Shown here: piece by piece, positions 23,192-35,698 of the stretch
Layout: each line of letters starts with the position of its first letter
Position numbering within the stretch: the first letter of the stretch is position 1
Origin: Saccopteryx bilineata
Taxonomy: Eukaryota > Chordata > Mammalia > Chiroptera > Emballonuridae
Reading direction: 5' to 3'
Length of the DNA stretch: 64,000 nt
Assembly (NCBI RefSeq): GCF_036850765.1
Contig: NC_089491.1
Coordinates: forward strand, 188,397,520-188,461,519
Notes under the pieces: generated by a model
The model's database searches: none
What the model was told of the DNA's origin: nothing
Seen by the model: the letters and a program-made list of their open reading frames with translations, nothing else
Made by a program: the position numbers and the translations under genes

Positions 23192-24785
23192 GGAGGGAAC
23201 TGCAGGTGTCTGTATTCCCAGAACAGAATGAGAAATCTCCTCTAAATATTCATATGTATATGGAAGAAAGGTAATGTCTAAATTAAAATCTGAACTTAGG
23301 TCTAGGATAAAATAACACTTACAAATGATATGTTTTTCACTTTCAATATCAAGAAAGACAAATGGGAGTTTTTAAAATATATAAGTTCATTTGAGCCACA
23401 AAATAAAAATGAGAAGAACAATATTTGAATGTAGTACCAACCCAGTCACATCCTCAGAAGCATCCAAATAATTTACCATCTTGACCTTCTCTGCAAGAGA
23501 ATCAATACTCTATTTCCATCCCAATCCCAATCACTTGCTGTGAACTATCATTTTTCCCCCAAGGAAATGGAAGACATTTAACACATCACTAAAGGCCATG
23601 ATATCTCATTTTACTAAACCCCTCTATTTACATGTGAGTGTTACAGATAGCTGGGCAAGACATGAAAACCTAAGCTTTATAAGCAAATACAGAAATGACC
23701 ATGGTAGGGTAAAACCAACACTTGAATACTCGGTATCTCACAGACTTCTGAGTTTTAGTGTATTTCCTTAAGACCATTAACATTTAGGCCTAAAGAAACC
23801 AAAATAAACTTTACAAATAAGCAAGTGACTGGAGAATTAAGGCAACAAGCACTTCGGCCTTAGTTACTCATATATACTGAAGCTGGAAATAGCCAAGTAA
23901 CAGCATCCTTCCCCAATTTCTATCTGCAAACGAAAAAATCCTTAAGAGTAGAATGGCTGGTTCCAAAAAGTAAAGATTGTGGATACAGATAATTGATTTT
24001 AATGCATTACACCAAATATCAATAAAGAAAAGAAAATATAAGTTATATTAAAGTTTACAACAACAACAAAAAGGTGCAACTATTTTGTAACCAATACAAG
24101 CAAGTCCCAGGTAAGGGTGCCTGGCACATAGCAGGTGCAGATTAGAAATATGTTGGGTGGAAAATGAAGAATGAGGATGAAAACCTACAGAAAATGTGAT
24201 CCAGTGATTTATAGGGTCTTACCCAGGCCCAGCACATAACAAAAATGCAAAGCCCCTTGTTTAAAAATTATTATTAAAAATTTCAAAATGGTGACAACAG
24301 AACAATAAAGCAAGGGTGGGGTGTTCTGAGCGTAGCGCTCTGTCAGCTGCACAGGGTGCTGCGCCCACCAAGCTGTCCTGGCTTGTATCCATGGCACTCT
24401 GAGCTGGTCCTGGGTGTTCTCTGATCACAAATACACATAGCTCTTTCTCTTCCTTTCCCTCAAGGACTTCATTCCCTAATGTGCTTCTTTCTGATGGGCC
24501 CTTAAATGTCTCTTGCCATCTCCTCTTGTCCCAAAATGGTGTCATCATGATACCTCCACTCCCATGCCCTGTTCATTTCTCACATTCTCCAATGTGGTGC
24601 CCACCCACACCCACAGTCCCAGTACCTTTCACTTTCTAAAGCCAGTGGACATTGTCCATTCCTTTTATTTATATACATTCATTTGTTCACAATAGATTCA
24701 TTCCTTTATTTAACGTATACTTAATAATGGCTGCTATAATCCAGATATTATGTTTGACACCTAACAGTGTTTACTGTGGTCAACA
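23192..24785. other. Unique AT-rich sequence, no gene seen
   Basis: No recognisable repeat beyond weak L2/MIR-like traces near 24640-24720 and no convincing open frame. The 95-codon minus-strand frame at 24261-24548 has no recognisable domain and is treated as chance. Confidence 0.4.
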
Positions 24786-24805
24786 ATCTCTCTCTCTCTC
24801 TCTTC

Positions 24806-24861
<56 letters not shown>

Positions 24862-24864
24862 ACA
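24786..24864. repeat. (CT)n-(CA)n compound microsatellite
   Basis: About 52 bp of CT repeats, interrupted by 'tctacc', run directly into about 26 bp of CA repeats. Probably polymorphic. Confidence 0.95.
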
Positions 24865-25167
24865 GCTTCCCTTGGAGCAACTTTCCCTTGACTTCTATGA
24901 AGCACTGCAGTGAGTTTTCTCCTTCCTATCAGCTCCCAGCTCCACTTCGACCTTCTCCACTGATCTTTCTCTACCCTCAATGTTAATGCTGCCCTGAGCT
25001 CTCAGTCTAGGCCCCTCCTAGGTAGGCTCTGCCAGTACCATGATTCTGCCCAACACTAATACAGTGATGATTTCTAAACCCACATGTTCACCCTGCATAT
25101 CTATCGGCCAGCTACATGTTGCCCATGCACATTCCAGACAGCCTGTCCCAATCTGAACTTGTTACAT

Positions 25168-25690
25168 TTGACTCTTAAGCAATACATGAAGGTTAGGGGC
25201 TCTAAACCCCCCCAAAGACTATAACTTTTGATTCCCCTAAACCTGAGCTACAGTTGTCCCTTCACTACTGTGGGCAACTGGTTCCAGTGCCCTGGAATAC
25301 CCAAGTCCCCAGGAGCTCAAGTTGCCTTGATGAAATGGACTAGATCAGCGGTTCTCAACCTGTGGGTCGCGACCCTGGCGGGGGTCGAATGACCAAAACA
25401 CAGGGGTCACCTAAAGCCATTGGAAAATATGTATTTATTATACAATACATTTTTAAATAAAATATGTATTTCCGACGGCTTTAGGCGACCCCTGTGTTTT
25501 GGTAGTTCGACCTGCGCCGGGGTCATGACCCACAGGTTCAGAACTGCTGGACTAGATCAATGTGTACTGTCAGGCCTCCACATCCACAGAGTCCCAACCA
25601 TCAGTCAAAAAGAATACAGGTATTTATTGAAAAGAAGTCTGCATATAAGTGAACATATGCAATTTAAACCTGTGTTGTTCAAGGGTCAAG
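25168..25690. mobile_element. Tigger/pogo-like DNA transposon, itself hit by SPIN
   Basis: Ends are inverted: 'tgactcttaagcaatacatgaagg' on the left and '...cctgtgttgttcaagggtca' on the right. Inside, 'cagttgtcccttcactactgtggg...ctggttccagtgccctgg' resembles Tigger sequence. No transposase frame. The SPIN-like element at 25346-25549 is inserted in it. The exact subfamily is not assigned. Confidence 0.6.
25346..25549. mobile_element. SPIN-like hAT transposon, non-autonomous, 204 bp
   Basis: Begins CAGCGGTTCTCAACCTGTGG and ends in its inverted copy, with long subterminal inverted repeats ('acacaggggtc.cctaaagcc' and 'ggctttaggcgacccctgtg'), so nearly the whole element can fold into a hairpin. 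The 8-bp target-site duplication GACTAGAT is perfect (25338-25345, 25550-25557). The SPIN family is known to have spread horizontally among tetrapods. Confidence 0.93.
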
Positions 25691-25870
25691 TGCACTTTGT
25701 TCTCGCCTCCATTTTCCTTCTCTACTTTGTCCACTTCAATCACTGTGGCCATCACACCTTACATGGTTTTGTGTGCTTATCTGTGACCCACACTCACTGG
25801 GAAATGTCTCCTTGTCCCCAGTACAGCACCTGGCAGTTAGCCGGTATTCCAATTTTTGTTGAGATAAATA

Positions 25871-26455
25871 ATCCCTTTGCAGAGGGTTCTTTTTGTATTT
25901 TTATCTCCTTGAAGGATTTCAAGCTTGAATGTGTAATTGAATCTTATTATAATAAATTATCATGCTAATTTCAGTTGGAGCCCAGAATGCCAAATTGAAG
26001 AACACACTGAACTGGACACTGCCAACATTTAATTCCCCGTGAAATATTAGGTCTGACTAATCTTTTAATTCATTATACCATTTTATTCAGTTTATTAAAT
26101 GCATCAATTTGCTGAGTGACTCTTCTTTTCACAGGCCAAAGAACATTCAATTCATACAGTAAATCCTGGAGGTATTACATGCTAAATAGCTAAAATTATG
26201 AATCACTCTCGTTTTGTTTTGACCAACCACATTCAGAATAGAAAGTATTGCATGTTTGAGGGGGACGTGGTCTTAGAGATGAGCAGGTTCTGCACCTACA
26301 CAGTAAAAATGACAGGACTGAGGCTCGGTCAAGTGAAGTGGCCTGCCAAAGCCACACATGGAACCAGCAGCAGAACAGTCGTGAGACTCCAGGCATGGAT
26401 TCCTATGAATAGATGTTTCTGCAACACAACAATTGTCCTATGTCTCCAGACCTCA
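25871..26455 (+). mobile_element. Mostly unique sequence with a MIR fossil
   Basis: The segment about 26255-26400 ('atgacaggactgaggctcggtcaagtgaagtggcctgccaaagcc') follows the MIR core in sense orientation. The rest, including the AT-rich 25900-26190, has nothing recognisable. Confidence 0.5.
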
Positions 26456-26945
26456 CGGCAGAGGCTGTGGGCTGGTTTTCCATGGCTACTCTCTCCTTCC
26501 ATCTGAGCAGGGCCACTCTACGATTTTAGTGGAGCATCTGGCTACCTGGACCAGAGAAGATGTTGTCCAGCCTCCTTTACAGCTAGGTAGGACCAAGTGT
26601 CTAAGTTCTAATCCCTGCAATGTAAGCAGAACTGTAATGTGCATCTTTTGGAAACTGCTTTGAAAAGAAAGAAGCCAGCCCATGTTGGGCTGCTCTTCTT
26701 TGCCCACCGACTGGAATGCTGGCATAATGTCTAGATTTCACACAGCCATTTTGGATCATGAGGAACAAGCTTTGAACTTAAGTTGAAAGAGAAATACAAT
26801 AGTAAAAGTTTGAGTACCTAACATCAAGTCATACAACCCCTCCAGATTCCTTTTACATGAGAGAAAAATTAATTCTTTCTTGTTTAAGTCATAATTATTT
26901 TGGACTTTCTGTGGTGCACAAACCTAATCTTGACTGATATAACCC
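26456..26945 (+). mobile_element. Old interspersed repeat, LTR-like, family not assigned
   Basis: The order 'gctacctggaccagagaaga...aactgtaatgtgcatcttttgg...ctggaatgctggcat...cagccattttggatcatgagg...cctaatcttgactgatat' resembles an ancient mammalian interspersed repeat ending in 'aacctaat.ctgactgatata'. I cannot name the family with certainty. Non-coding. Confidence 0.4.
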
Positions 26946-28780
26946 ATGTCTTATCTTTTCCTTCATTTGACTCCTTTTACTTATAGATCTCACCTCCTCT
27001 GCTACTAATACTAAGTCTGCTTTATTTTCCTCAGGACTCAGAACAACTCCCTTTCTGCCTATCCTACTCCATCAGTCCTATCACTGCTCACTTAGAAGAG
27101 GAAGTTCTTGTACTTCAGCCCGACCACCCATGCTTTCTACATCAACCGTGTACCGTGTCCACTGATGCTGAGAATGAGTACCCTCAGATTCTGCAAGATT
27201 CTTATCCACCAAATCAGGATTCTATTCTAGTCATTCTATATTTGTAAGGGAAACACATACAGTGAAGCATATGAGAAAGGTTTTGGCTAGAACCTGAACA
27301 ACAAAATTTTTGTAAGCTCTACATTAACAGAAAATTTCATTCACTAGGACCCTCCCTCCCTAGTCACCAAGCCTTCCAGCTAAATGAAAATCCCGTGTTT
27401 CCAAATCTGCCTCTAAAAATATGCACTACAACCCACAGTTCTCAGATGGAGAAGAGGAGACGGGAGAAGGCATGGCAGATTTCTCAAGTCAAACCAGCAG
27501 TCAGAGAACATCGCATTCCTGACGTTGAAGGCTGGAGAGAGTGAGTTTTTCTTCCCCGTAACTGCTGCCTGTGATGGTGACCACATTTTAGAAAGATTTT
27601 TTTTTCTTTTTAAATCAATAATCTCTAAATATAGAGAGCTGTTTCAAAGAACTATGTTACATAATAACAATAACTAAGTGTGTCCTCCACTATTGTCCAG
27701 GGAGGACACACTGGGACCTATAGCATTTCTCCAACTGCTGGTCAGCCCCAACATGCAGGGTGCCTCACTCAGGCTCAGCAGGATCTGGGAGCAACGCCAG
27801 GGAGACCTCATGGCGGAGGGACACTAAGGACACCAGATAGGTGGGCTATGTCAGAAATGGACTTAGAATTACTAACAGTTATATTCCATTACAGTGCATA
27901 TATACAGTATAAAATATATATATTTGATATACTCTTTCTATATATATTTAATATACAATATGTCATTTGATTTTTAAAATTCAGCCCCCATTTTTTTTTG
28001 CTCTATAGGTCTCTTAGAAGCAGACGCTGATGTGAAGTGGCATATTACAAAATCAAAAATTTACATTCCTTACTTGAGTGCGAAGTAAGCTGTAATTCAT
28101 CAGTGCCCAACTTTGTTTCGGACTGTCATAGAGTTAACAGTAATAGAGTAAGAGTCATAATAGTACTAAGGTCCTCAGGCAAGCTGCCCTGCATTGTAGG
28201 AGTCCCCAGAAAGAAAACTCTGCACTTACCCTAAGTTCTTCTTTTTTCAGATCTGTGCTGTTCTTCTACACTTTCCTCTCCCTTTCCTCAGTCAGTGGGT
28301 CCCCTCATACTTTAGTGTCCCCCTGCTCCAGGTTATCTGTCCCTGCTTCACAGTTCTCCCTTATTCTCCATTCTTCCTAGTCCCTGGTGTGGCTCTACTG
28401 TGAGCCTTTTCTAATATACCAGCACGCCCCTCACAATGAAGGCTCCAGGGGCCTCTCAACAGGGAAACATGTTGATAGGACTGAGAGGTTTGGCGACAGG
28501 TGAGAGACACTAGGACAGTCTAATGCTAAACATCGATGCTTCGTTATCAGCCTGTTTGCAACCCTCTTGGCGTGTTCTTCCTGTCCTGCAGCCTTGGTGA
28601 GCTACTCCTGGTGATGTGAGCCAACATGAGAGCTGGCTGAAATGTCTCACCTGCTTCCCCCAATTCAGGAGGACAATAGAATATTACGTGGAGAACAAAG
28701 AGGTAAATAAAAGGAGGCTATCTCAAAATTGAGAATGGAACATGTAACTACATATATTGATAGTATAAAAAATATACACA
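26946..28780. other. Unique sequence; no supported gene
   Basis: CT-rich and AT-rich unique DNA. Two short stretches, 27824-27853 and 28049-28074, are near-identical to parts of the hAT element at 28789-29736. No coding signal of interest. Confidence 0.4.
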
Positions 28781-28788
28781 CATTTAAT

Positions 28789-29736
28789 CAGCTGTGGGAT
28801 TCAGTTGGTTTGCACCAGTTCAGCAGAACCGATACTCAATTCTTTGTTGAGTTTGGCAAACCAGTTGTTAAAATGGGACTTGTAATCAGGATTCTCTCTA
28901 AGGTGGGTGCCTGGGCACCCTCCCAGTGTGAAAATCAAAAATTTACATTCCTTACTCCTTTATAACTTCATCTGTGCAACAGTGTATTTGTGAGCACCTG
29001 TAGTAATGTTCATTCCATCCATAGGTAAAAAAATTGCAAGTGAGGATGCCAATCTAAGGACAGCAGATAGGTGGGCTATGGCAATATCTTAAATACCAGC
29101 TTTATTGTGTTTGGTCAAATATGATTTAATATCTTTTTTTTTTTTTTTTGTATTTTTCCGAAGCTAGAAACGGGGAGAGACAGTCAGACAGACTCCTGCA
29201 TGCGCCTGACCGGGATCCACCTGGCACGCCCACCAGGGGGCAACGCTCTGTCCACCAGGGGGTGATGCTCTGCCCCTGGGGGGGGGGGGTCGCTCTGCCT
29301 CGACCAGAGCCACTCTAGCGCCTGGGGCAGAGGCCACAGAGCCATCCCCAGCGCCCGGGCCATCTTTGCTCCAATAGAGCCTCGGCTGCGGGAGGGGAAG
29401 AGAGAGACAGACAGGAAGGAGAGGAGGAGGGGTGGAGAAGCAGATGGGCGCTTCTCCTGTGTGCCCTGGCCGGGAATCGAACCCGGGACTTCTGCACGCC
29501 AGGCTGACGCTCTACCACTGAGCCAACCGGCCAGGGCCTAATAATATCTTTTCATTAAATATTTTAAAACTCTTTTTTATAACATAATCTAGTTTATTGT
29601 ACCTCTTTTATTGTTCTTATTTAAGTATATATTAAGTGCATGAAATAATAACTACCTTTCGGTGTATCATTTTTTACACTTAAAATGGTCATTAGCGCAG
29701 AGAACCAGTTGTTAAATTATCTGCTTCCCACCACTG
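28789..29736. mobile_element. Non-autonomous hAT element (~545 bp) with a SINE inside
   Basis: Starts CAGCTGTGGGATTCAG and ends CTTCCCACCACTG, imperfect inverted termini, with an 8-bp duplication differing at one base (catttaat 28781-28788; catataat 29737-29744). Short subterminal repeats around 'aaccagttgttaaa' occur at both ends (28859-28872 and 29703-29716). No transposase frame. A SINE lies at 29136-29538. Confidence 0.8.
29136..29538 (-). mobile_element. Rhin-1-type SINE, antisense
   Basis: Poly-T tail about 29133-29149, full body and head ending 'ggccagggcc' at 29538. The target-site duplication 'taat(aat)atctttt' is seen on both sides. It contains a run of eleven G near 29280. Confidence 0.93.
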
Positions 29737-29858
29737 CATATAATTATCTGTGTAGCTGCTGGCCTGTCCGCACTGACCAGGGCCAGCGTGGTCTCCTGCA
29801 CACATTGCAGACAGATACTCAGTAATGCTCCACTCGCCCACATGCTAAGAGCCACCTT

Positions 29859-30242
29859 TTTTTTTTTTTTGCATTTTTCTGAAGCTGGAAACGGGGAGAA
29901 ACAGACTGCCGCATGCGCCCGACCGGGATCCACCCGGCACGCCCACCAGGGGCGATGCTCTGCCCACCAGGGAGCGTTGCTCTGCCCCTCCGGGGCATGG
30001 CTCTGTTGTGACCAGAGCCACTCTAGCGCCTGGGGCAGAGGCCAAGGAGCCATCCCCAGCGCCTGGGCCATCTTTGCTCCAATGGAGCCTCGGCTGCGGG
30101 AGGGGAAGTGAGAGACAGAGAGGAAGGAGAGGGGGAGGGGTGGAGAAGCAGATGGGTACTTCTGTGTGCCCTGGCGGGAATTGAACCTGGGACCCCTGCA
30201 CGCCAGGCCGACGCTCTACCACTGAGCAAACCGGCCAGGGCC
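29859..30242 (-). mobile_element. Rhin-1-type SINE, antisense
   Basis: Poly-T at 29857-29870 and head ending 'ccggccagggcc' at 30242. The target-site duplication AAGAGCCACCTT is perfect (29847-29858, 30243-30254). Several short open frames on both strands here are SINE by-products. Confidence 0.95.
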
Positions 30243-30254
30243 AAGAGCCACCTT

Positions 30255-33200
30255 ATTTTGAAAAAAGATTGCTGCTGCAAGTGCTGCCTCTTTTATTAGA
30301 ATACAAAGGGATGAATCATACACTCAAAGCCATTTATTTTACAAACAACCACCTTTATTTTACTTTTAAATGATAAGACTGTGTTACTCATACACATTCA
30401 TACTCTGTGCTTTGTTTTTGTTTGTTTCTTTGTTTTTTCTTTCTGTAACAGAGAAGGACATTTCACCAAAGGACCTTCAGAGCACCCTGTCCTTGGGCTA
30501 ACTCCCACTTTACTATTAAATCCCACTTTTATAAACTGCCAAGCATTATTGTTCACTCTCTTTGCCATCCATGTGGTTTTGTGAGAACCAGCAAGGTCTA
30601 ATTTGGAGTTCATTTGCTTTTCTACCCCAACAAGCCTGGAGTGCAGAAAACTGAGGCACGTATCTATCCTATGGAAAGCTTTGGGCAGGTGGGTTGCAAA
30701 CCTACAAAGAAAGTCCCCTCCTTGGCGAGTACCCTGTAGATCAGCCTCAGCTGATGGTATCAGGGTAGGATTAACAGGAGCATGCCCTAGAAATGATATG
30801 GATGACACAACATATTCTTTTCACAGGTACCCTTGGCTTAATAGAGTGAAAGGAGTCTCACGTGTGTGAGGGTATCTGCAAAACAATAGCATTCTACTTC
30901 TGCAGCAAGGCTTCAATTGTAGAACCAGGATGTCCCAGCTGGAATTCTTCCTCTTGCCTTACCTGTAATATAGTAATCTTGGAATAATGGCAATTCAAGA
31001 TTTAGGGGGATAAAGAAGCAGCAGTTTTTTCCCAAGGCAGAACATAAATACTTTGGCTGTCAGTAGCATCACACTGGAATGCCTCACCTATCTTCCTGCC
31101 TGCTTCCTGGTTTGTTCTGGACATTCATATAAAAATTATGTAAGCAAAGGCACAGACAGCTGTTTGAATTGTGACTTTCGACTTTCGACCTATACTCTGG
31201 TGCTGCCTATGCACTAGTAGGTTATTTGATTTGTTAAACTATAAGATGAAGTTTAGAGCAGTTCCCTGCTTTACAACAGTGCTAAGAGAGAGAATTCACA
31301 AAAGGACACCGAACGCTGGACTGTCAGAGCCAAAGCTGTTCATGAGAACAGTGATCATCTAATATTCCCTGTTGCGGAAAAAGGTGTCTTTTTGTGTGCC
31401 CCACACATGGAGCCCAGTGAAAACCTGAAACACAGCGACCTCCTTAACGAGCAGAAGTCATCTCAAGGGCTGTGGTGGGTTTGGAAAGTCACCTGGTGTG
31501 TGTGTAATGACCTAAAGTCCAGGTCAATTATTTGAGTAACATAAAAAGCATTCGGATAATGTTTGTAACAAACCCTCCTCTACATTTGCTGGGATTCCAT
31601 CAGCTTTTTGGCTTGTTTCAAAGTTTGCTCATTAATGTCAATGTTAAATAAATTTGTCATAATAGAGACACTAAATGCAGCTAGTATAATTTAAAATGTT
31701 AGCACAACAAAATTATGCATTTCACCATGTCCCTTTTTTACTTTGGTGGAAAGGACACAAAAGCACTAGCTTTGCCCCCTCCCATCCCTTTGCTCACACC
31801 CCCTCTGTCTCTTTCAGTGCTACACACACATGAACTTGAGAGGACGAATATAATGTTACTTCACTAAGACCTTTATTGTGGTGCATTCCCAAATATATAT
31901 TCTAATTTTAACTTTCCTGGTTAGATCAGACAATTTTAAAAACTGATTTTTTTTCTAATGATCAAATTTAGAAGCCATGTAGACATTCTTAGTTATCAAT
32001 ATTAGGAGAGACTGCATTACAATTCAAACTACATAAAACACTAATTTGATTTAGAAAGTAGTTTTTTTTTTAATGATTAGCTTTATGTTGGCATTTGTTA
32101 ATTTTTATTAACAATGAATTCACTGTTGACTAAAAAAACTGTTCAATGACCCAATAAAACACAATTTTTAAATAAAAAAATGTGATTAGATGTTCCCGTT
32201 CTTCCACAAGGCCACACATATTACACTCTTGGAAAAATTTTATTACCAACACAGAACATACTGGACAGCAATTAAAATTCATTTACTTTTTATCATCAAT
32301 AGAGCAAGATTATTTTAAAACTAAGTTAGTTTTATTGTCAAGTGGTAGGCTACTGACCTGGTAAGTACTGAAATGACAAATCCTCACACGACTTTTTATG
32401 AAAGCTGAAGTCTAAAACCACGTCTGTATTAAACCTGATTGTTTTAGAGAGCTATATGCAAATACTTATAAAACCCATCACTGCAAACAGTTACTACTCT
32501 GACTTCCTAAATAAAAACCTATCTATTTGGGGGCAGGTTACAAACACAAAAAACATAACTGATATATATTTAAACCTGGACATTTATTGCCAAGAATTAC
32601 CGGAGCAGGAAGAAAGTCTCAGAAAGGTAGAGGAGGGTAATGGGCCTGGAGCAGACAGCCGTCAGCAGCAGCAAGACTCGAGGTTCATTCCACATCTAGG
32701 ACAGCAGGTGCGAGGAAGCCCACATTATCTTGAGTAGTAAATGACATCTCAGGAAGGTCTGGTGAAAGGTTCACTTGTTGGAAAATTCTTGTATGGAGTT
32801 CTACTTCAACCTTATGTTGGCCTTTCATGTCAGATTATTTTTTCTCTTTAATTCTAAGGATCAAGACAATGTGTTTCAAAGCTCCTACACCTATGTTTCC
32901 ATTCTAGAAGTATTGCTATTGACACAAAATCCTAGCCCTAAAGCAACAGATACAGTATGCAAGTTAAAATCCCACGTCTTCATTCTACCTAGGATGTGTG
33001 ACCAGGCCATTCTTTTGATAACAATAGCAGAGTTCTGTCTTACCAGTAGCTGTACCCACTAGAGTTTCGGTAAAACACATGCTTTACCACTGCATCAGTT
33101 TTGTGAAAATTCAATTATTCAGGGCATTTAAGAATGCCCCCCCAACTCCATACTTAGTGGGGGGGGAAAGCTGCAGGACAGCAAGAACTACACCTCACTT

Positions 33201-33272
33201 CCACCTAGAACACAGTGGACATGGTATTAATGTCACACTGACAGCAGCAACGCAGTGACAGCCAAGGAAAGA
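30255..33272. other. Unique AT-rich sequence, no supported gene
   Basis: About 3 kb without young repeats. The longest open frame (minus strand, 30398-30808, 136 codons) has no recognisable domain and starts in unremarkable sequence. AT-rich stretches lie at 31550-32170 with several poly-T runs. Confidence 0.4.
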
Positions 33273-33394
33273 CAGGGCAGGCCAAAAAGAAGTACAGTTG
33301 TAAGCACGTGAAACAGCTTATTATTGTATTTTATTTATTAATTACTATATTATTTTCCACACAAACAACTGTAACCTACTTTTGCCCCACCCTG
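33273..33394. mobile_element. Mariner-like MITE, 122 bp, degenerate
   Basis: Termini 'cagggcaggccaaaaagaagtac' and 'gtaacctacttttgccccaccctg' are imperfect inverted repeats of about 30 bp enclosing an AT-rich centre with 'tttatttattaattactatatta'. Same family as the cleaner copy at 41285-41398. Confidence 0.75.
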
Positions 33395-34146
33395 AAGAGA
33401 AGGAAAGACTTTGAAATGAGGATGAGTGCATTCTGGAGATATAATTCACAGGATGGTGATTCTAGTCAACAACACTCTACTATATACTTGAAATTGTTAT
33501 TAGACTAGTTCTTAAATGTTCTCACTACAAAAAAGAAATGGTAATTAAGTGACATGGTATAGTTGTTAATTGTATCAAATTAATACCTTGAACATATACA
33601 TTTTGTCAATTATATCTCAAAAATTTTTCTCTGCAACGTTGTCTACTCATTAAAACACAAAACCTCTTTCTGAGATACAGTAAACATTTTAAAAGAAATT
33701 ACTTTATATTAAATACATAAGCCACTAAAAAAGGACTGGTCTCACAAAGATTGTCTTAACTTCCTTCCAAAATTATAATTAAGGAATCTGGATAGATGAG
33801 AAAGAGCTATTATAATAAGCAAAGCCAGGCTTAAGTTCCATCTTTTAAGCAACTCATGGGCTATATAGAGGTTGAGAGGTATTATTAAACATTCTTTTTT
33901 TAAAAAATAAATTTTTATTAATTTTAATGCGGTGACATCAATAAATCAGGGTACATATGTTCAAAAAAAACATGTCCAGGTTACCTTATCATTCAATTAT
34001 GTTGCATACCCATTACCCAAAGTCAGATTATCCTCTGTCACCTTCTATCTGGTTTTCTTTGTGCCCCTCCCCCTCCCCCTCTCCCTCACTCTCCCCCCCG
34101 CCCCCCATAACCACCACACTCTTGTCCATGTCTCTTAGTCTCGTTT

Positions 34147-35390
34147 TTATGTCCCACCTATGTATGGAATCATACAGTTCTTGTTTTTTTCTGATTTACT
34201 TATTTCACTCTGTATAATGTTATCAAGTTCCAACCATTTTGTTGTAAATGATCTGATATCATCATTTCTTATGGCTGAGTAGTATTCCATAGTGTATATG
34301 TGCCACATCTTCTTTATCCAGTCATCTATTGAAGGGGATTTTGGTTGTTTCCATGTCTTGGTCACTGTGAACAATGCTGCAATGAACATGGGGCTACATG
34401 TGTCTTTACGTATCGATGTTTCTGAGTTTTTGGGGTATATACCCAGTAGAGGGATTGCTGGGTCATAAGGTAGTTCTACTTTCAGTTTTTTTGAGGAACC
34501 ACCGTACTTTCTTCCATAATGGTTGTAGTACTTTACATTCCCACCAACAGTGAATGAAGGTTTCTTTTTCTCTACAGCCTCTCCAACATTTGCTATTACC
34601 TGTCTTGTTGATAATAGCTAATCTAACAGGTGTGAGGTGGTATCTCATTGTACTTTTGATGTGCATTTCTCTAATAACTAATGAAGCTGAGCATCTTTTC
34701 ATATATCTGTTGGCCATTTGTATTTCTTCCTGGGAGAAGTGGCTGTTCATGTCCTCTTCCCATTTTTTTATTGGATTGTTTGATTGTTGTTGAGTTTTAT
34801 GAGTTCTTTGTATATTTTGGATATTAGGCCCTTATCTGACCTGTGGTTTGAAAATATCATTTCCCATTTAGTTTGCTATTTTGTTATCAGTTTCTCTTGC
34901 TGAGCAAAAACATTTTATTCTGATGTAGTCCCATTCATTTATCTTTGCCTTCACTTCTCTTGCCTTTAGAGTCAAATTCATAAAATGCTCTCTAAAACCA
35001 AGGTCCATGAGTTTAGTACCTATGTCTTCTTCTATGTACTTCATTGTTTCAGGTCTTACATTTTAGGTCTTCCTGATTCAGCATCCCCTTAATCATTATG
35101 AAATGACCATTTTTGTCTTTGAGTACTTTTGTTGTCTTGTAGTCAGCATTATTAGATATGAGTATTGCTACACCTGCTTTTTTTTGGATGTTATTTGCTT
35201 GCAGTATTGTTTTCCAGCCTTTCACTTTGAATTTGTTTTTATCTTTGTTGCTTAGATGTGTTTCTTGTAGGCAGCATACAGTTGGATTTTCTTTTTTAAT
35301 CCATTCTGCTACTCTGTGTCTTTTTATTGTTGAGTTTAATGCATTTACATTTAGTGTAATTATTGACACTTGTGGGTTCCCTATTGCCAT
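34147..35390 (-). pseudogene. L1 ORF2 remnant, reverse transcriptase missing
   Basis: The endonuclease N-terminus is intact from 35390 to about 35065, including the conserved LNVNALN and CCLQETHL motifs (the latter with the catalytic glutamate). It is then joined to C-terminal codons matching those at 59.5 kb ('gacctgaaacaatgaagtacatagaagaagac' on the minus strand). The zinc-knuckle-like CWRGCREK region lies near 34580 and the C-terminus ends IPYIGGT at 34147. No FADD motif remains. Confidence 0.85.
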
Positions 35391-35698
35391 TTTATAAATT
35401 GCTTTCTGTTAGTTTTGTATCTTGTTTGATTCTTCTCTTTTGTTTTTCTATCATTTGTTCTTGTTTGGTTGTATTCCATACTTCTTTCTTCTGTTGCTAC
35501 TTTTTTTAAGTCATGTGCTTCTGTGGTGGTTTTTTTAAGGGTGGTTACCATTAAGTAATGAAAATGGTACCTACCATATTCATTGTAGTACACTATCTTA
35601 TGAGTGCTTCTGCATTCCATCGTCCGTTGCTACTGTTAATCTCTATCCTCTCCCCCCCACCCTTTTTTTGTTTTTGTTGTCATAGTTTAAATTTGGTT

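Larger units (their letters stand above)
24880..25870 (+). mobile_element. L2 fragment split by a Tigger-like transposon
   Basis: The left part (24880-25165) contains the L2-like run 'gatgatttctaaacccacatg...tccagacagcctgtcc'. The right part (about 25692-25870) is the L2 3' end ('ccagtacagcacctggcagttag...aatttttgttgagataaat'). The DNA transposon at 25168-25690 sits between them. Confidence 0.55.

Noticed and set aside
24652..24980. Ser/Leu/Thr-His and Cys/Val/Arg-Glu repeat proteins
   Set aside because: Translation of the (CT)n-(CA)n microsatellite.
25420..25968. 182-codon open frame
   Set aside because: It runs across a SPIN element, a Tigger-like element and L2 fossil sequence, so it is a chance concatenation.
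30398..30808. 136-codon minus-strand frame
   Set aside because: No recognisable domain, and the complementary strand shows an old non-coding character; likely chance.
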